NCBI GenBank assembly: GCA_963678055.1
Contig: OY782679.1
Coordinates: forward strand, 2,046,001 to 2,110,000
Reading direction: 5' to 3'
Length of the DNA stretch: 64,000 nucleotides
DNA from: CAXXOK01 sp963678055
Lineage (GTDB): Bacteria; Bacillota; Clostridia; Christensenellales; Aristaeellaceae
Shown piece after piece: positions 26,658 through 35,683 of this stretch. The notes beneath the pieces are model-generated. The model had not been told where the DNA came from and did no database searches. It was given only the letters and a program-made list of their open reading frames with translations. The position numbers were made by a program, and so were the translations under genes. Each line of letters opens with the position of its first letter. Position 1 is the first letter of the stretch.

Positions 26658-28187
26658 TTGAATCGATCCGATAAACAAGGGTTCCGCCGCTTTCTACCAC
26701 TGATATTTCTCGCCGCCGTATTGATTTTGGCGGCGGCTTTTGTATGGATTTTACCGTCTTTTTTAGAGAAGCACCCGGCTGAAACCGCCAAGCCCGTGCT
26801 CAATGAGCCGACCTACCGTACCATTGAGGAGCTAGACCCGGTTTCCCTAAAGACCATCACCGTTACACAGCGCGACGCCGACACCTATACCCTGGTCAAC
26901 CAGGATGGCAAGTTGTACCTCCGCTCCGATGGCGGCACGCTGGAGCCCATCAACGAAGAGACTTCAGCCGATATGATTAAATACGCCACCACCATTTATG
27001 TTGAGGACACTATTACCGACGATGTAAGCACCGTTGCAGATCAACTGCCCTCCATGGAGCTTGAACCGCCCAATATCACAGTCACGGCAACGTATTCCGA
27101 CAGCAGCGATGTAACCATACAGCTTGGCACGACCATGCTGGGTACCTCATACCACTACTATCGCTGGTCGGGCGATAGCGCTGTCTATCTGTGTCACTCC
27201 GGCGTGTATGATACGTTCGATACACCCACCGATATGCTGCGTACATTTACCCAGCTGGCCATTGTACCCTCGCTTGTTGACCATGTGAGCATACAACACG
27301 GCGACGGTATTCCTATCGTCTGTGCGCTGGAAACCAATGCAGAAGGCGCGATCAGCGGCATGCTGCAAAGCCCCTATGCCTATCCGATGAGCGCGCAGAC
27401 TGCCAAAACGCTGCTGCATGCCGTAAGTGCAATTCGCCTCGGTGCGCGTTTGGAGCCCCTGTCGGAAATAACCCGCGCCGAGTACGGGCTGCTCAATCCG
27501 CAAACGTTGCTTACCATTTCGCAGCGCGGTGGAAACTATACCACAACCGGCAACAATGGTGCGTTGCAGCGCCTGACCCTGGAACCGTCCACGATTACGC
27601 TTTCCATCGGCGATGTCGACGGGGAATTTTACCGCTACGTTGAGTACGAAGGCACCGTCTACCGTGTGGCATCCTTGCTGATCGATGCATTTTTGGACGC
27701 AGCGCCAGACAACTATACCACCAAAAACCCCGCCGATATGGGCGGGGCTGCGATACAGACTATCACCGTGCAGACTGGTACCGGCGTTTTGCAGTTCCAA
27801 GCGTCGTACCTGGAAACCGTGCTGCCAAATAACGAACTGTTAACCGACGAAGCCGGCAATATCGTCTACACTACCAATGCGACCTGCAACGGCGATCCCA
27901 TCTCCGCTGACGCCTTTGATGCCCTGGTATCCAGGCTATGGCAGCTGTCGGTTACCGGCACACTGCCCCAAGTGACCGCCCCTACGGAAACACCGCTTTG
28001 GCGCATGAGTATCGAAACCGTTCAGGGCCGCAAGCGCACGCTGGCCGCCTATCCGATGGATGCGCTTAGCGATGTACTGACCGTTGACGGCGTTGCCCTG
28101 CACTACATCAACAAAGAAGCGCTGGAAATCGCTCTTGGCGAATTCTCAGCGCTGCTTGTACCTGCCGAAACTCCTGCCCCTTTATAG
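26658..28187 (+). CDS. DUF4340 domain protein
   Basis: A 509-aa membrane-anchored protein with one N-terminal helix (FLPLIFLAAVLILAAAFVW) and a beta-rich extracytoplasmic region containing tandem DUF4340-like segments (YTLVNQDGKLYLRSDGG; later QRGGNYTTTGNNG). The start is TTG 26658, with AAGGAGG 10 bases upstream. It is the last gene of the Gld-like operon and is commonly found beside gldG genes. Its 3' end overlaps the convergent kinase gene by 6 bases. Confidence 0.82.
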   Translation: MNRSDKQGFRRFLPLIFLAAVLILAAAFVWILPSFLEKHPAETAKPVLNEPTYRTIEELDPVSLKTITVTQRDADTYTLVNQDGKLYLRSDGGTLEPINEETSADMIKYATTIYVEDTITDDVSTVADQLPSMELEPPNITVTATYSDSSDVTIQLGTTMLGTSYHYYRWSGDSAVYLCHSGVYDTFDTPTDMLRTFTQLAIVPSLVDHVSIQHGDGIPIVCALETNAEGAISGMLQSPYAYPMSAQTAKTLLHAVSAIRLGARLEPLSEITRAEYGLLNPQTLLTISQRGGNYTTTGNNGALQRLTLEPSTITLSIGDVDGEFYRYVEYEGTVYRVASLLIDAFLDAAPDNYTTKNPADMGGAAIQTITVQTGTGVLQFQASYLETVLPNNELLTDEAGNIVYTTNATCNGDPISADAFDALVSRLWQLSVTGTLPQVTAPTETPLWRMSIETVQGRKRTLAAYPMDALSDVLTVDGVALHYINKEALEIALGEFSALLVPAETPAPL

Positions 28188-28805
28188 CGTTTTGTGCTCA
28201 ATGAATGCGATAATCGTATCGGCGGCGGCCTGCGGCGTGAGCCCCGTGGTATTGAACATCAAATGATAATTGGAACGGTGGCCCCAGTTGCCGTCAGCAA
28301 AAAAATTATAATATCCCTGGCGTTGCTTATCGCGTTTGTGTACCAGCTCTTTGGCGGTGTCTCTGTCAATGTTTTGCTTCTTCATGGTCCGCTCAATACG
28401 CGCGGCCAGGTCCGCATATAGGTAGATGCTGATCATATGCGGCTGATCCTTGAGGACATAGTCAGCGCAGCGGCCCACAATCACACACGGTCCTTTGGAT
28501 GCAACCTGGGTGATTGCCTTGAATTGTGCCATAAAAATCCGGTGGTTGAGCGGCATTTCCCCCGTCAGGTTCGTCTGGGCGATATCGCCGATGCCTCTGG
28601 CCAGCGAATACAGGTAGCTAGGCACCGGTTTTTCATCGTGGTTTTCAAACAGCGCCTCACATATTCCGCTTTCCTGCGCAGCAATAGACAGTATCTCCTT
28701 ATCATAAAAAGGGATCCCCAGCGTTTCCGCGAGCGCTTTACCAATGTCGCTTCCGCCGCTGCCATACTCGCGCCCGATCGTAATCATCGTTTTGTCGGCA
28801 TTCAT
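28182..28805 (-). CDS. Cytidylate-kinase-like family protein
   Basis: A 207-aa P-loop protein starting MNADKTMITIGREYGSGGSD, with GSGGSDIGKALAETLG as the nucleotide loop and a lid region RDKQRQGYYNFFADGNWG. This is the cytidylate_kin_2 family, which differs from true Cmk and whose substrate is not established. ATG 28805 with GGAGG upstream is preferred over longer in-frame starts. It converges with and slightly overlaps the DUF4340 gene. Confidence 0.9.
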   Translation of the reverse strand: MNADKTMITIGREYGSGGSDIGKALAETLGIPFYDKEILSIAAQESGICEALFENHDEKPVPSYLYSLARGIGDIAQTNLTGEMPLNHRIFMAQFKAITQVASKGPCVIVGRCADYVLKDQPHMISIYLYADLAARIERTMKKQNIDRDTAKELVHKRDKQRQGYYNFFADGNWGHRSNYHLMFNTTGLTPQAAADTIIAFIEHKTL

Positions 28806-28859
28806 GGCTACAATCCTCCGTTGGTGGATCGAAAGTATTGTGTTATTCTCTGTACAGGC

Positions 28860-28888
28860 ATTATACAATAACAATCTTTGGAAAGCAA
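28860..28888 (-). promoter_or_regulatory. Promoter of the cytidylate-kinase-like gene
   Basis: On the minus strand TTGCTT (28883-28888), a 17-base spacer and TATAAT (28860-28865) lie about 55 bases upstream of the start codon. Confidence 0.6.
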
Positions 28889-29055
28889 ATGCGATCTCGT
28901 TTTGCGGGCTATGCGCCCAGGTGACTGTTACTGTTCTGCGGCTAAATATATTTTACGTCCGTAAGCATTTCTTTGCTCTTTCCTCTTTACTTTGCACAGC
29001 GAATTCGTTATCTTTAGAGAAAGCAAATCAAACTCCAATGCATCAGGAGGATACC

Positions 29056-30150
29056 ATGTCCAACATAAAACGTGTATTCATTGCAACGCTCATCATACTC
29101 ATTGCGGGCCTTAGCAGCGTGCAGGCTCAACCCATCACCCTGGACGGTTCAGTGCCACGCGACATTCCTTTCCATACCGCCTATGCGGACAATCCCATCA
29201 TCGCGGGCGAAAGCTCCATCACGGGTCTTCCGTTTGAACACCTGTATGTGCCTATTATGCTGGTGTTTGATAACGCACAGAAAGCGCGGCCGCTGGTTGG
29301 TATCGCTCAGGCCGATATCGTATTCCAACTGCCAAACGCCGGTGCCGGTGCGACCAAACTGGTCGGCTTATTTGCCGACAACATCCCCGAGCAGGCGGGC
29401 AGCAGCCGTTCGGCGCGTGTGCCGTTTATCGAGCTGCGGGAGATTTACAACGCGCCGCTGGTATATGCCGGCGGACCGACCGATAACGTAGCCAGCGCAC
29501 TGGATATCAGCCGCAGTATATCGAGTTTCGATTTATATAAAAAAGGCCTGTCGTTTAACCTGATCGGCGCACAGAGAGCGTACAAAAGCTCGGTAGACGG
29601 CAAGGGCAAGTACTTCAACACCATGGCCAACCTGCAGGATATCCGCGATCAGGTACTGGGGCTGGACACACAGTTTATCCAGAAGCCTTATCGTTTCAGC
29701 GATACACTGCCTGTAGAGGGTATCCCGGCGACCGATATTGAAGTCGCTCATTTTTCGAGTAAAACCGACGACACCATGGGCAATCCCGCCAGCTGGGCGC
29801 GTTACATTTACGATGCCGGACAAAACAGCTATGCGCGCATGGTGGATACCGGTGTGTTTGCAGATTACAGCGACCCGGATACGGCGGTCACCTTTAGTAA
29901 CGTGATTGTGATGCGGACTCCCTACCGTTTCTACGGAAACTATGTACTGCTGCCGGAGATGGTCGGGAGCGGCCCAGCGGAGCTGTTCATCGGCGGCCGC
30001 TACATTGAAGGTGGCTGGAGCCGCGAATCCATGCAGAGCCGTATTGTGTTTGTGGATCAAAACGGCGACGAAATCGCCCTGCAGCGCGGCCATACCTTTA
30101 TCGTCGTCGGCAACCAGGCCACGCGGGTCACCTTCTCGGCAGGCGAGTAG
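29056..30150 (+). CDS. Exported DUF3048 protein (YerB-like)
   Basis: A 364-aa protein with a cleavable signal peptide (MSNIKRVFIATLIILIAGLS, cut near VQA-QP). There is no lipobox Cys, unlike Bacillus YerB. The DUF3048 fold is recognised from IMLVFDNAQKARPLVGIAQA, DIVFQLPNAGAGATKLVGLF and QAGSSRSARVPFIEL. ATG 29056 follows AGGAGG; the longer frame from 28744 runs through the divergent promoter and is rejected. The function of the family is unknown; exported members have been linked to the cell envelope. Confidence 0.86.
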   Translation: MSNIKRVFIATLIILIAGLSSVQAQPITLDGSVPRDIPFHTAYADNPIIAGESSITGLPFEHLYVPIMLVFDNAQKARPLVGIAQADIVFQLPNAGAGATKLVGLFADNIPEQAGSSRSARVPFIELREIYNAPLVYAGGPTDNVASALDISRSISSFDLYKKGLSFNLIGAQRAYKSSVDGKGKYFNTMANLQDIRDQVLGLDTQFIQKPYRFSDTLPVEGIPATDIEVAHFSSKTDDTMGNPASWARYIYDAGQNSYARMVDTGVFADYSDPDTAVTFSNVIVMRTPYRFYGNYVLLPEMVGSGPAELFIGGRYIEGGWSRESMQSRIVFVDQNGDEIALQRGHTFIVVGNQATRVTFSAGE

Positions 30151-30177
30151 CAATACGCACAGATGTGCGCTTTCCCG

Positions 30178-30239
30178 TTGGCTAAATCCAAACAATTTGA
30201 TATAATTACGGTATGCCCACTTTATCAGGGCATACCGTA
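30178..30239 (+). promoter_or_regulatory. Promoter with a 12-bp inverted repeat at the transcript start
   Basis: TTGGCT (30178-30183), 17 bases and TATAAT (30201-30206), with a TGn extension, make a good promoter. Immediately after it, TACGGTATGCCC (30207-30218) and GGGCATACCGTA (30228-30239) form a perfect 12-bp inverted repeat around a 9-base loop. Transcription would start inside the left arm, so this may be an operator rather than an RNA hairpin. No T-run follows. Confidence 0.62.
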
Positions 30240-30271
30240 GTACTTTAATGACGAAAAGAGGTCCTTTGCGC

Positions 30272-31171
30272 TTGCAATTACAATTTGGCGATATCACACT
30301 AGACGACAAACAATGGATCGACCCGCTGCTGAAGCTGGGGTCAAGAGATTGTCTTGAATATAACTTTACGACCGCTTTTGTATGGCGTAACAGCTATCAC
30401 CACCATATCGCGCGCATGGATGATTATTTTCTTCTGCGCGCCAACCCCTTAAATCCCCTGTACATGTTCCCTGCCGGGCAAGGCCCGCTGGAACCCGTCA
30501 TCCGCGCACTGGCGGACGATGCCAAAGCGCTTGGATTCCCCCTCGTATTCAACACCGTGCTGCCTGAGGCTAAAGAAACGCTGGAAACCCTGTTCCCCGG
30601 CAAGTTTGCCTTTGCCAGCGACCGCGATGGCGCTGATTATGTTTACGAAACCCAGGCGCTGGCTTCGCTCACCGGTAAAAAATACAGCGCAAAGCGCAAT
30701 CACATCAACCGGTTTTTGGAGAACAATCCCGGCTGGCAGTATGAACCGCTGGGCTCGGATAATTTTGATGATGTACGCAAGATGAACACCATTTGGTGCA
30801 TGCAGAACGGCTGCGTGGGCGATATGGCGATCAGCGATGAATATTGCGCTGTCGAATCGGCCATCCGTCATTTTGATGCACTGGGGCTGACCGGCGGACT
30901 GATCCGCACGCAGGCTGGCGTGGTTGCCTTTTCCATTGGTGATCCGCTGAACGAGGATACCTTTCTGGTTCATTTTGAAAAGGCCTTCTCCGATGTGCAG
31001 GGCGCGTACCAGATGATCAACCAGCAGTTTGTACAGCACAACTGCATGCAGTACAGTTTCATCAACCGGGAGGAAGATGCCGGGGTGACGGGTTTACGGC
31101 GTGCCAAGCTATCTTACAACCCAGTACGGCTGGTGGATAAGTATCTAGCCACTTTGAAGGAGCCGCTGTAG
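30272..31171 (+). CDS. DUF2156 protein (phosphatidylglycerol lysyltransferase-like domain)
   Basis: A roughly 299-aa soluble protein built of tandem GNAT-like folds, matching the DUF2156/LPG_synthase_C family: FTTAFVWRNSYHHHIARMDDYFLL near the start (start FTTAF, end YFLL), KKYSAKRNHINRF in the middle and LVHFEKAFSDVQGAYQMINQ near the end. ATG 30248 has no ribosome site. TTG 30272 has AAAGAGG 10 bases upstream and gives LQFGDITLDDKQW. Full MprF has a membrane half that is absent here, so an aminoacyl- or acyl-transfer role is only a family inference. A GNAT gene follows 3 bases later. Confidence 0.78.
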   Translation: MQLQFGDITLDDKQWIDPLLKLGSRDCLEYNFTTAFVWRNSYHHHIARMDDYFLLRANPLNPLYMFPAGQGPLEPVIRALADDAKALGFPLVFNTVLPEAKETLETLFPGKFAFASDRDGADYVYETQALASLTGKKYSAKRNHINRFLENNPGWQYEPLGSDNFDDVRKMNTIWCMQNGCVGDMAISDEYCAVESAIRHFDALGLTGGLIRTQAGVVAFSIGDPLNEDTFLVHFEKAFSDVQGAYQMINQQFVQHNCMQYSFINREEDAGVTGLRRAKLSYNPVRLVDKYLATLKEPL

Positions 31172-31174
31172 CAC

Positions 31175-32029
31175 ATGATTCGCTTTGCAAAACCGTCCGA
31201 CCAACCCCAGCTGACCACCCTATGGATGGAAGCTTTCGGCGACCCTATTGCAGCGGTCGAAACGTATTTTGACCAAAGGCATGACCACAACAATATGCTG
31301 GTGGACGTACGAAATGGGAGTATCGCCGGTATGCTGAGCATGCTTCCGGTTTCGCTGCTAACAAACGGAGGGCAGACTTTTTCTGCCCGTTATATTTATG
31401 CCATAGCAACGCGCAAGCTGTACCGCAATCTCGGTATTTCCACCGCACTGATGCAGGCCGCACATGAGCATGTGCAGAGGCTTGGCGAAGCTGCGTGCAT
31501 TCTGGTCCCTGGAGGCACTGAGCTGTTTGCCTTCTACCAAGCACGCGGCTACCGCACCGAGTTCATGCTTGACGAACTGACGATACGCGGTGATGTGCTG
31601 CCCCCACTGCCCGGCAATCCCCAGCACGGAGATTGCTCCCCGGTGGAATATAGCTGTCTGCGGGATCTGGCCTTTGCCGGAAGCCGCCTGTATGTGCGGT
31701 GGTCTGCAAGCGCAGTCGCCTACGCCATGCAGACCTTTGCTCAGCCCGGCGGTGTAATGAACCTGCGCTGGGACGGCGGCTATGGCTGCGCCGCATGGGA
31801 GCAGACGGATACCGGCGTGCTGGTGCGTGAGCTTGCCCTGCCTACCGGCGATGTGCTGGATGCCCTATCGGTTCTTCATCATGCGCTCAAGCAAGAACAA
31901 TACCTTGTACGGCTTCCCCAGGGAAGCGCTGCCGGTGCCAACCTCCGCCCCTTTGGGATGATTCACTGGCTAATCCCCGAGCCCTCACTGAGCGGCCGTG
32001 CCCCTTACCTGTCGCTGGCGATGGACTAA
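31175..32029 (+). CDS. GNAT family N-acetyltransferase (Eis-like)
   Basis: A 284-aa protein. The N-terminal half is a GNAT domain, with IYAIATRKLYRNLGISTALM containing the R-x-x-G-x-[GS] acetyl-CoA loop variant and a C-terminal YQARGYRTEF. The last roughly 100 residues are an extra domain, as in Eis-type acetyltransferases. ATG 31175 begins 3 bases after the DUF2156 stop, with AAGGAG inside the upstream gene, so the pair is an operon. The substrate is unknown. Confidence 0.85.
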   Translation: MIRFAKPSDQPQLTTLWMEAFGDPIAAVETYFDQRHDHNNMLVDVRNGSIAGMLSMLPVSLLTNGGQTFSARYIYAIATRKLYRNLGISTALMQAAHEHVQRLGEAACILVPGGTELFAFYQARGYRTEFMLDELTIRGDVLPPLPGNPQHGDCSPVEYSCLRDLAFAGSRLYVRWSASAVAYAMQTFAQPGGVMNLRWDGGYGCAAWEQTDTGVLVRELALPTGDVLDALSVLHHALKQEQYLVRLPQGSAAGANLRPFGMIHWLIPEPSLSGRAPYLSLAMD

Positions 32030-32110
32030 ACCATCCAAAACGCAAACAAACCCAGCCGGCAACCCTTACAAAGAAAGTAATTACCCCAATATAACCAGGA
32101 GGTGGTGCCT

Positions 32111-33106
32111 ATGAACATCCGTACCGACATGAATCAACAGGTTTCCAAACCCCGACACCCATGGCGCTTACAAGGAAAACAGTATCTCGGATTATGGATC
32201 GTCATCGCATGGATATTCGCTATGGTCTCCGTCGCTTTTGCTGACAGCACGATGCTGTTTACCCTGCATGGCACAAGGGCGCCCTTCGAACCGGTCCCTT
32301 CGGCGCAGGATTTTTCTTTTCCAGAGGATGCCAAGATTTTAACTGTGGATTTTATTGATCGCGGCGCATCCGATAGCATCTTGCTCCGCTTTGGCACCCA
32401 GACCCTGCTGGTTGATGGCGCGATCAACTGGCAGTTTCCGCATATCGAAAGCGTGCTGCACGAATTGGATGTGCAGCACTTTGATTATTTACTCAATACC
32501 CACGCCCACGATGATCACATTCAAGGCTTAATCAAAATTCTGGCGCGTGATGAATATACTGTTGATGCCTACCTCTCCTGCTACACGGATGACTACACCG
32601 CCAGCAAGTATCAACTGAAAGTACGGGAACTGCTTACACGAAAGAGTATTCCCTATCACCGCATTGGCGACGGCGATCACTTCACCTTGGGCGATGCCGC
32701 AATCACCGTCTATCGCGATGAAACGCCCGGAATTGATAAAAACCGTCACAGCCTGGTACTGAAAGTCGTCTACGGCCAGCGCAGCGTGCTGTTGATGGCC
32801 GATGCCAGCAGCGATACGCAAAAGCATTTCCTGAGCGTTTACCCCGCCAGCGAGTTTAAGGCGGATGTGCTCAAAGTTCCCCATCACGGGTATATCAACA
32901 TGAATCAAACCTTTTTGGACGCAGTTGACCCCATACTTTGCGTGGTAACAAACTCCAAGGCATCGGCTGAGCGCACAGAACGGCAACTGGCCACGCGCCA
33001 TATTCCACGCTACTATACCAATAACGGCGTTGTACGCCTGCAAACCGACGGAGAGACATGGCTAGCCCAGCAAATGCCTTTTGCCTGGCCCCGCGAAAGC
33101 AACTAA
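32111..33106 (+). CDS. Exported or membrane-tethered MBL-fold hydrolase (ComEC C-terminal-like)
   Basis: A 331-aa protein with an N-terminal hydrophobic helix (LWIVIAWIFAMVSVAFA). It is followed by a metallo-beta-lactamase fold with LNTHAHDDHIQGL (HxHxDH metal motif) and KVPHHGYINMN near the C-terminus. Single-domain proteins of this kind resemble the ComEC competence hydrolase domain, and some are exported nucleases or phosphodiesterases. The frame opens at GTG 32102, but ATG 32111 is 8 bases after AGGAGG. Confidence 0.86.
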   Translation: MNIRTDMNQQVSKPRHPWRLQGKQYLGLWIVIAWIFAMVSVAFADSTMLFTLHGTRAPFEPVPSAQDFSFPEDAKILTVDFIDRGASDSILLRFGTQTLLVDGAINWQFPHIESVLHELDVQHFDYLLNTHAHDDHIQGLIKILARDEYTVDAYLSCYTDDYTASKYQLKVRELLTRKSIPYHRIGDGDHFTLGDAAITVYRDETPGIDKNRHSLVLKVVYGQRSVLLMADASSDTQKHFLSVYPASEFKADVLKVPHHGYINMNQTFLDAVDPILCVVTNSKASAERTERQLATRHIPRYYTNNGVVRLQTDGETWLAQQMPFAWPRESN

Positions 33107-33145
33107 TTCTGATTCACGCAGTCCACAGCACCCAAAATCACCCGG

Positions 33146-33176
33146 CAGCGCGGCGTTTTCGCAGCGCTGTTTTTCT
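33146..33176 (+). terminator. Terminator after the MBL-fold gene
   Basis: CAGCGC-G-GCG, a TTTT loop and CGC-A-GCGCTG form a 9-bp stem with one G-A mismatch, followed by TTTTTCTT. Confidence 0.8.
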
Positions 33177-33207
33177 TGCAAAATAATCGCCTTTTTACAG
33201 GCAGGAT

Positions 33208-33236
33208 TTGACAGAATCGGCTATAGCACGGATAAT
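33208..33236 (+). promoter_or_regulatory. Promoter of the trehalose synthesis gene
   Basis: TTGACA (33208-33213), 17 bases and GATAAT (33231-33236) lie about 48 bases upstream of the start codon. It is a strong sigma-A promoter. Confidence 0.8.
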
Positions 33237-33283
33237 TATAGTATCATGTCACGCATTGTACCCCACGCTGAAAGGAGCGAATT

Positions 33284-35467
33284 ATGGGAAAAATTATCTT
33301 TATTTCCAATCGTTTGCCTGTTACCATCTCTCGCGGAAAAAGCAGGTTTACATATCAAAAAAGCATCGGCGGGCTGGCAACAGGACTGAAAAGCTATCAT
33401 GAGCAGGCCAACAGCATTTGGGTCGGCTGGCCGGGCATGCTGGATGAGGACGCCACCGCGCACGAAAAGCGCAATATTTCCAAAACCCTGCGCAGCAGCT
33501 ACCATTGCCTGCCTGTGTTTCTCTCACGGGAGGAATACCAGCTCTACTACCACAGCTTCTGCAACGAAACCATCTGGCCTTTGTTTCACTATTTCAGCGA
33601 AAAAGCCATGTACGATACTGACGCCTGGGAGGCCTATCAAACCGTCAATCAGAAGTTTTTCGAGGCCGTCGAGCCGATCATTGAGCCGGGCGACGTGGTT
33701 TGGATTCACGACTATCAGCTGATGCTGCTGCCGCAGTTGATCAAGGATGCACATCCGGACACGCAGGTGGGATTCTTTTTGCATATCCCCTTCCCATCCT
33801 ACGAAATATTCCGTCAGCTGGTCTGGCGCGAGGACATCTTACACGGCTTGCTGGGCGCAGACCTGATTGGGTTTCACACCTATGGCTATGTGCGCCACTT
33901 TATCAGTAGTGTGCAGCGTATTCTGGGCTACAGCCATAACCTGAACCTGATCCAGACTGAAGACCGATTTGTGCAGGTGGATACCTTCCCCATGGGCATC
34001 AATTACGATTACTTCCGTTCCATAGCGACCAAGGAACTGCCAAAATCAAAAAAACGCCTGAGCACCCCGGCGGGACTCAAGACCATCCTGTCCATCGACA
34101 GGCTGGACTATACCAAGGGTATCCCGGAGCGTATTATGGCGATTGATCGCTTTTTGGAAGCCTACCCCCAGTACCGCGAAAAAATACAGTTGCACCTGAT
34201 TGTCGCTCCCTCGCGAGAGGCGGTTGACAGCTATGATGAGCTGCGGCGCGAGGTCAACGAGCTGGTCGGGCATATCAACGGCAAGTACAGCACTGCCGAC
34301 TGGATGCCGATCTGGTTCTACTACCGTCAGTTCACCCAAGAACAGCTGATCGGGTTTTACCGGGAATCGGATGTGCTGCTGGTTACACCGCTTCGCGACG
34401 GCATGAACCTGGTCGCCAAGGAGTACATTGCATCCCGCAGTGATAACGAGGGTATGGTCGTCATCAGCGAAACGGCGGGCGCTGCCGGCGAACTGGGCGA
34501 GGCCGTCATCGTGAATGCGACGGACAACAGCGGCATTGCCCAGGGACTGTTGACCGCGCTTGAAATGCCCCTGGAAGAAAAGCTCGCGCGTAACAAAATT
34601 ATGCATCACCGTTTGCGCCGCTATAATGTGGACTTTTGGGCAAGCGAGTTCTTAAACTCACTGGCGCACACCGTGCGGATTTCCCGCGAAAAAACTCCGT
34701 ATCGGAAAATCGACAAAGAACCGCAGGTCATCCTGACCCCTTATAAAAAAGCGAACAACCGGATTCTTTTCTTGGATTACGATGGCACGCTGGTTGGGTT
34801 TACCCCCACACCCGATCGTGCCAAGCCCACAGCGGAAGTCAAGCAACTGCTAAGCAATCTGGCAGCGGACCCCAAAAACACGGTGGTTATCATCTCCGGC
34901 CGAGACAGGCTGACGATGGAAGAGTGGTTCGGCGATCTGAACGTAAACCTGATTGCGTCGCACGGACTTTGGACCAAGGATTGTACCCAGTGCGATTGGA
35001 ACATGACCATCACGCTGAATAACGACTGGCTTGATTCCATTCGCCATGTGCTGGAAGTATTCTCCGATCGCATTCCGGGTTCGTTTATCGAGGAGAAGGA
35101 ATACTCCCTTGCCTGGCACTATCGCCAGAGCGACCCGGAACTGGTCGCTTCCAAAATCAACAGCCTGAAGGAAACCCTATCGGGTTTAATCGGGTCGATG
35201 AACCTTGAAATCCAGAGCGGCAAAAAAGTACTGGAAATCAAGGATAACCGGGTCAGCAAAGGCTTTGCAGCCTCCATGTTCCTGAAAAACCGGGAGTTTG
35301 ATTTTCTGCTGGCCGCCGGCGACGATGTGACCGACGAAAACCTGTTTGATACGCTCCCCGACAGCGTCTACTCCATTAAAATCGGCTCCGGCAGCTCCGC
35401 CGCCAAATACAACCTGAACTCCTTCCGTTCTATGCGTTCACTACTGAAAAAGCTGACAGAAGGCTAA
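33284..35467 (+). CDS. Bifunctional trehalose-6-phosphate synthase/phosphatase (OtsA-OtsB fusion)
   Basis: A 727-aa cytoplasmic enzyme. Residues 1-460 are a GT20 glycosyltransferase: ISNRLPVTI, VWIHDYQLMLLPQLI, DRLDYTKGIPER and TPLRDGMNLVAKEY. From about 490 a HAD phosphatase follows: FLDYDGTLVGF with the nucleophile Asp, VIISGRDR and GDDVTDENLFD. One chain would make trehalose-6-phosphate from UDP-glucose and glucose-6-phosphate and dephosphorylate it to trehalose, an osmo- and stress protectant. ATG 33284 follows AAAGGAG. It stands alone between a strong promoter and a terminator. Fused enzymes are known in eukaryotes and some bacteria. Confidence 0.95.
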   Translation: MGKIIFISNRLPVTISRGKSRFTYQKSIGGLATGLKSYHEQANSIWVGWPGMLDEDATAHEKRNISKTLRSSYHCLPVFLSREEYQLYYHSFCNETIWPLFHYFSEKAMYDTDAWEAYQTVNQKFFEAVEPIIEPGDVVWIHDYQLMLLPQLIKDAHPDTQVGFFLHIPFPSYEIFRQLVWREDILHGLLGADLIGFHTYGYVRHFISSVQRILGYSHNLNLIQTEDRFVQVDTFPMGINYDYFRSIATKELPKSKKRLSTPAGLKTILSIDRLDYTKGIPERIMAIDRFLEAYPQYREKIQLHLIVAPSREAVDSYDELRREVNELVGHINGKYSTADWMPIWFYYRQFTQEQLIGFYRESDVLLVTPLRDGMNLVAKEYIASRSDNEGMVVISETAGAAGELGEAVIVNATDNSGIAQGLLTALEMPLEEKLARNKIMHHRLRRYNVDFWASEFLNSLAHTVRISREKTPYRKIDKEPQVILTPYKKANNRILFLDYDGTLVGFTPTPDRAKPTAEVKQLLSNLAADPKNTVVIISGRDRLTMEEWFGDLNVNLIASHGLWTKDCTQCDWNMTITLNNDWLDSIRHVLEVFSDRIPGSFIEEKEYSLAWHYRQSDPELVASKINSLKETLSGLIGSMNLEIQSGKKVLEIKDNRVSKGFAASMFLKNREFDFLLAAGDDVTDENLFDTLPDSVYSIKIGSGSSAAKYNLNSFRSMRSLLKKLTEG

Positions 35468-35504
35468 ACTAGACCACAGTAAAACCACACCATACATCAA
35501 AAAG

Positions 35505-35528
35505 CGGCGCAAGTATGCGCCGTTTTTT
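35505..35528 (+). terminator. Terminator of the trehalose gene
   Basis: CGGCGCA (35505-35511) and TGCGCCG (35516-35522) form a stem around AGTA, followed by six Ts. Confidence 0.85.
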
Positions 35529-35614
35529 GTGCGTGCAGCAGCGCAATCAGTCCAGTTTCCGCGTATCAAAGCCGAACACCGATAGGCATGCATCACCTTG
35601 GTGAATTGCAATAG

Positions 35615-35658
35615 TTGCAATTTCCCTTTTCGCATGCTAATATATCTACTAGATATAT
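35615..35658 (+). promoter_or_regulatory. Promoter and palindromic operator of the PadR operon
   Basis: TTGCAA (35615-35620), 17 bases ending in TGC, and TAATAT (35638-35643) form an extended -10 promoter. The -10 box is overlapped by a perfect palindrome, ATATATCTA-C-TAGATATAT (35640-35658). Its placement suggests it is the PadR binding site and that the operon is autorepressed. Confidence 0.72.
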
Positions 35659-35683
35659 ATCAATTAGATACATAGGAGGTACT

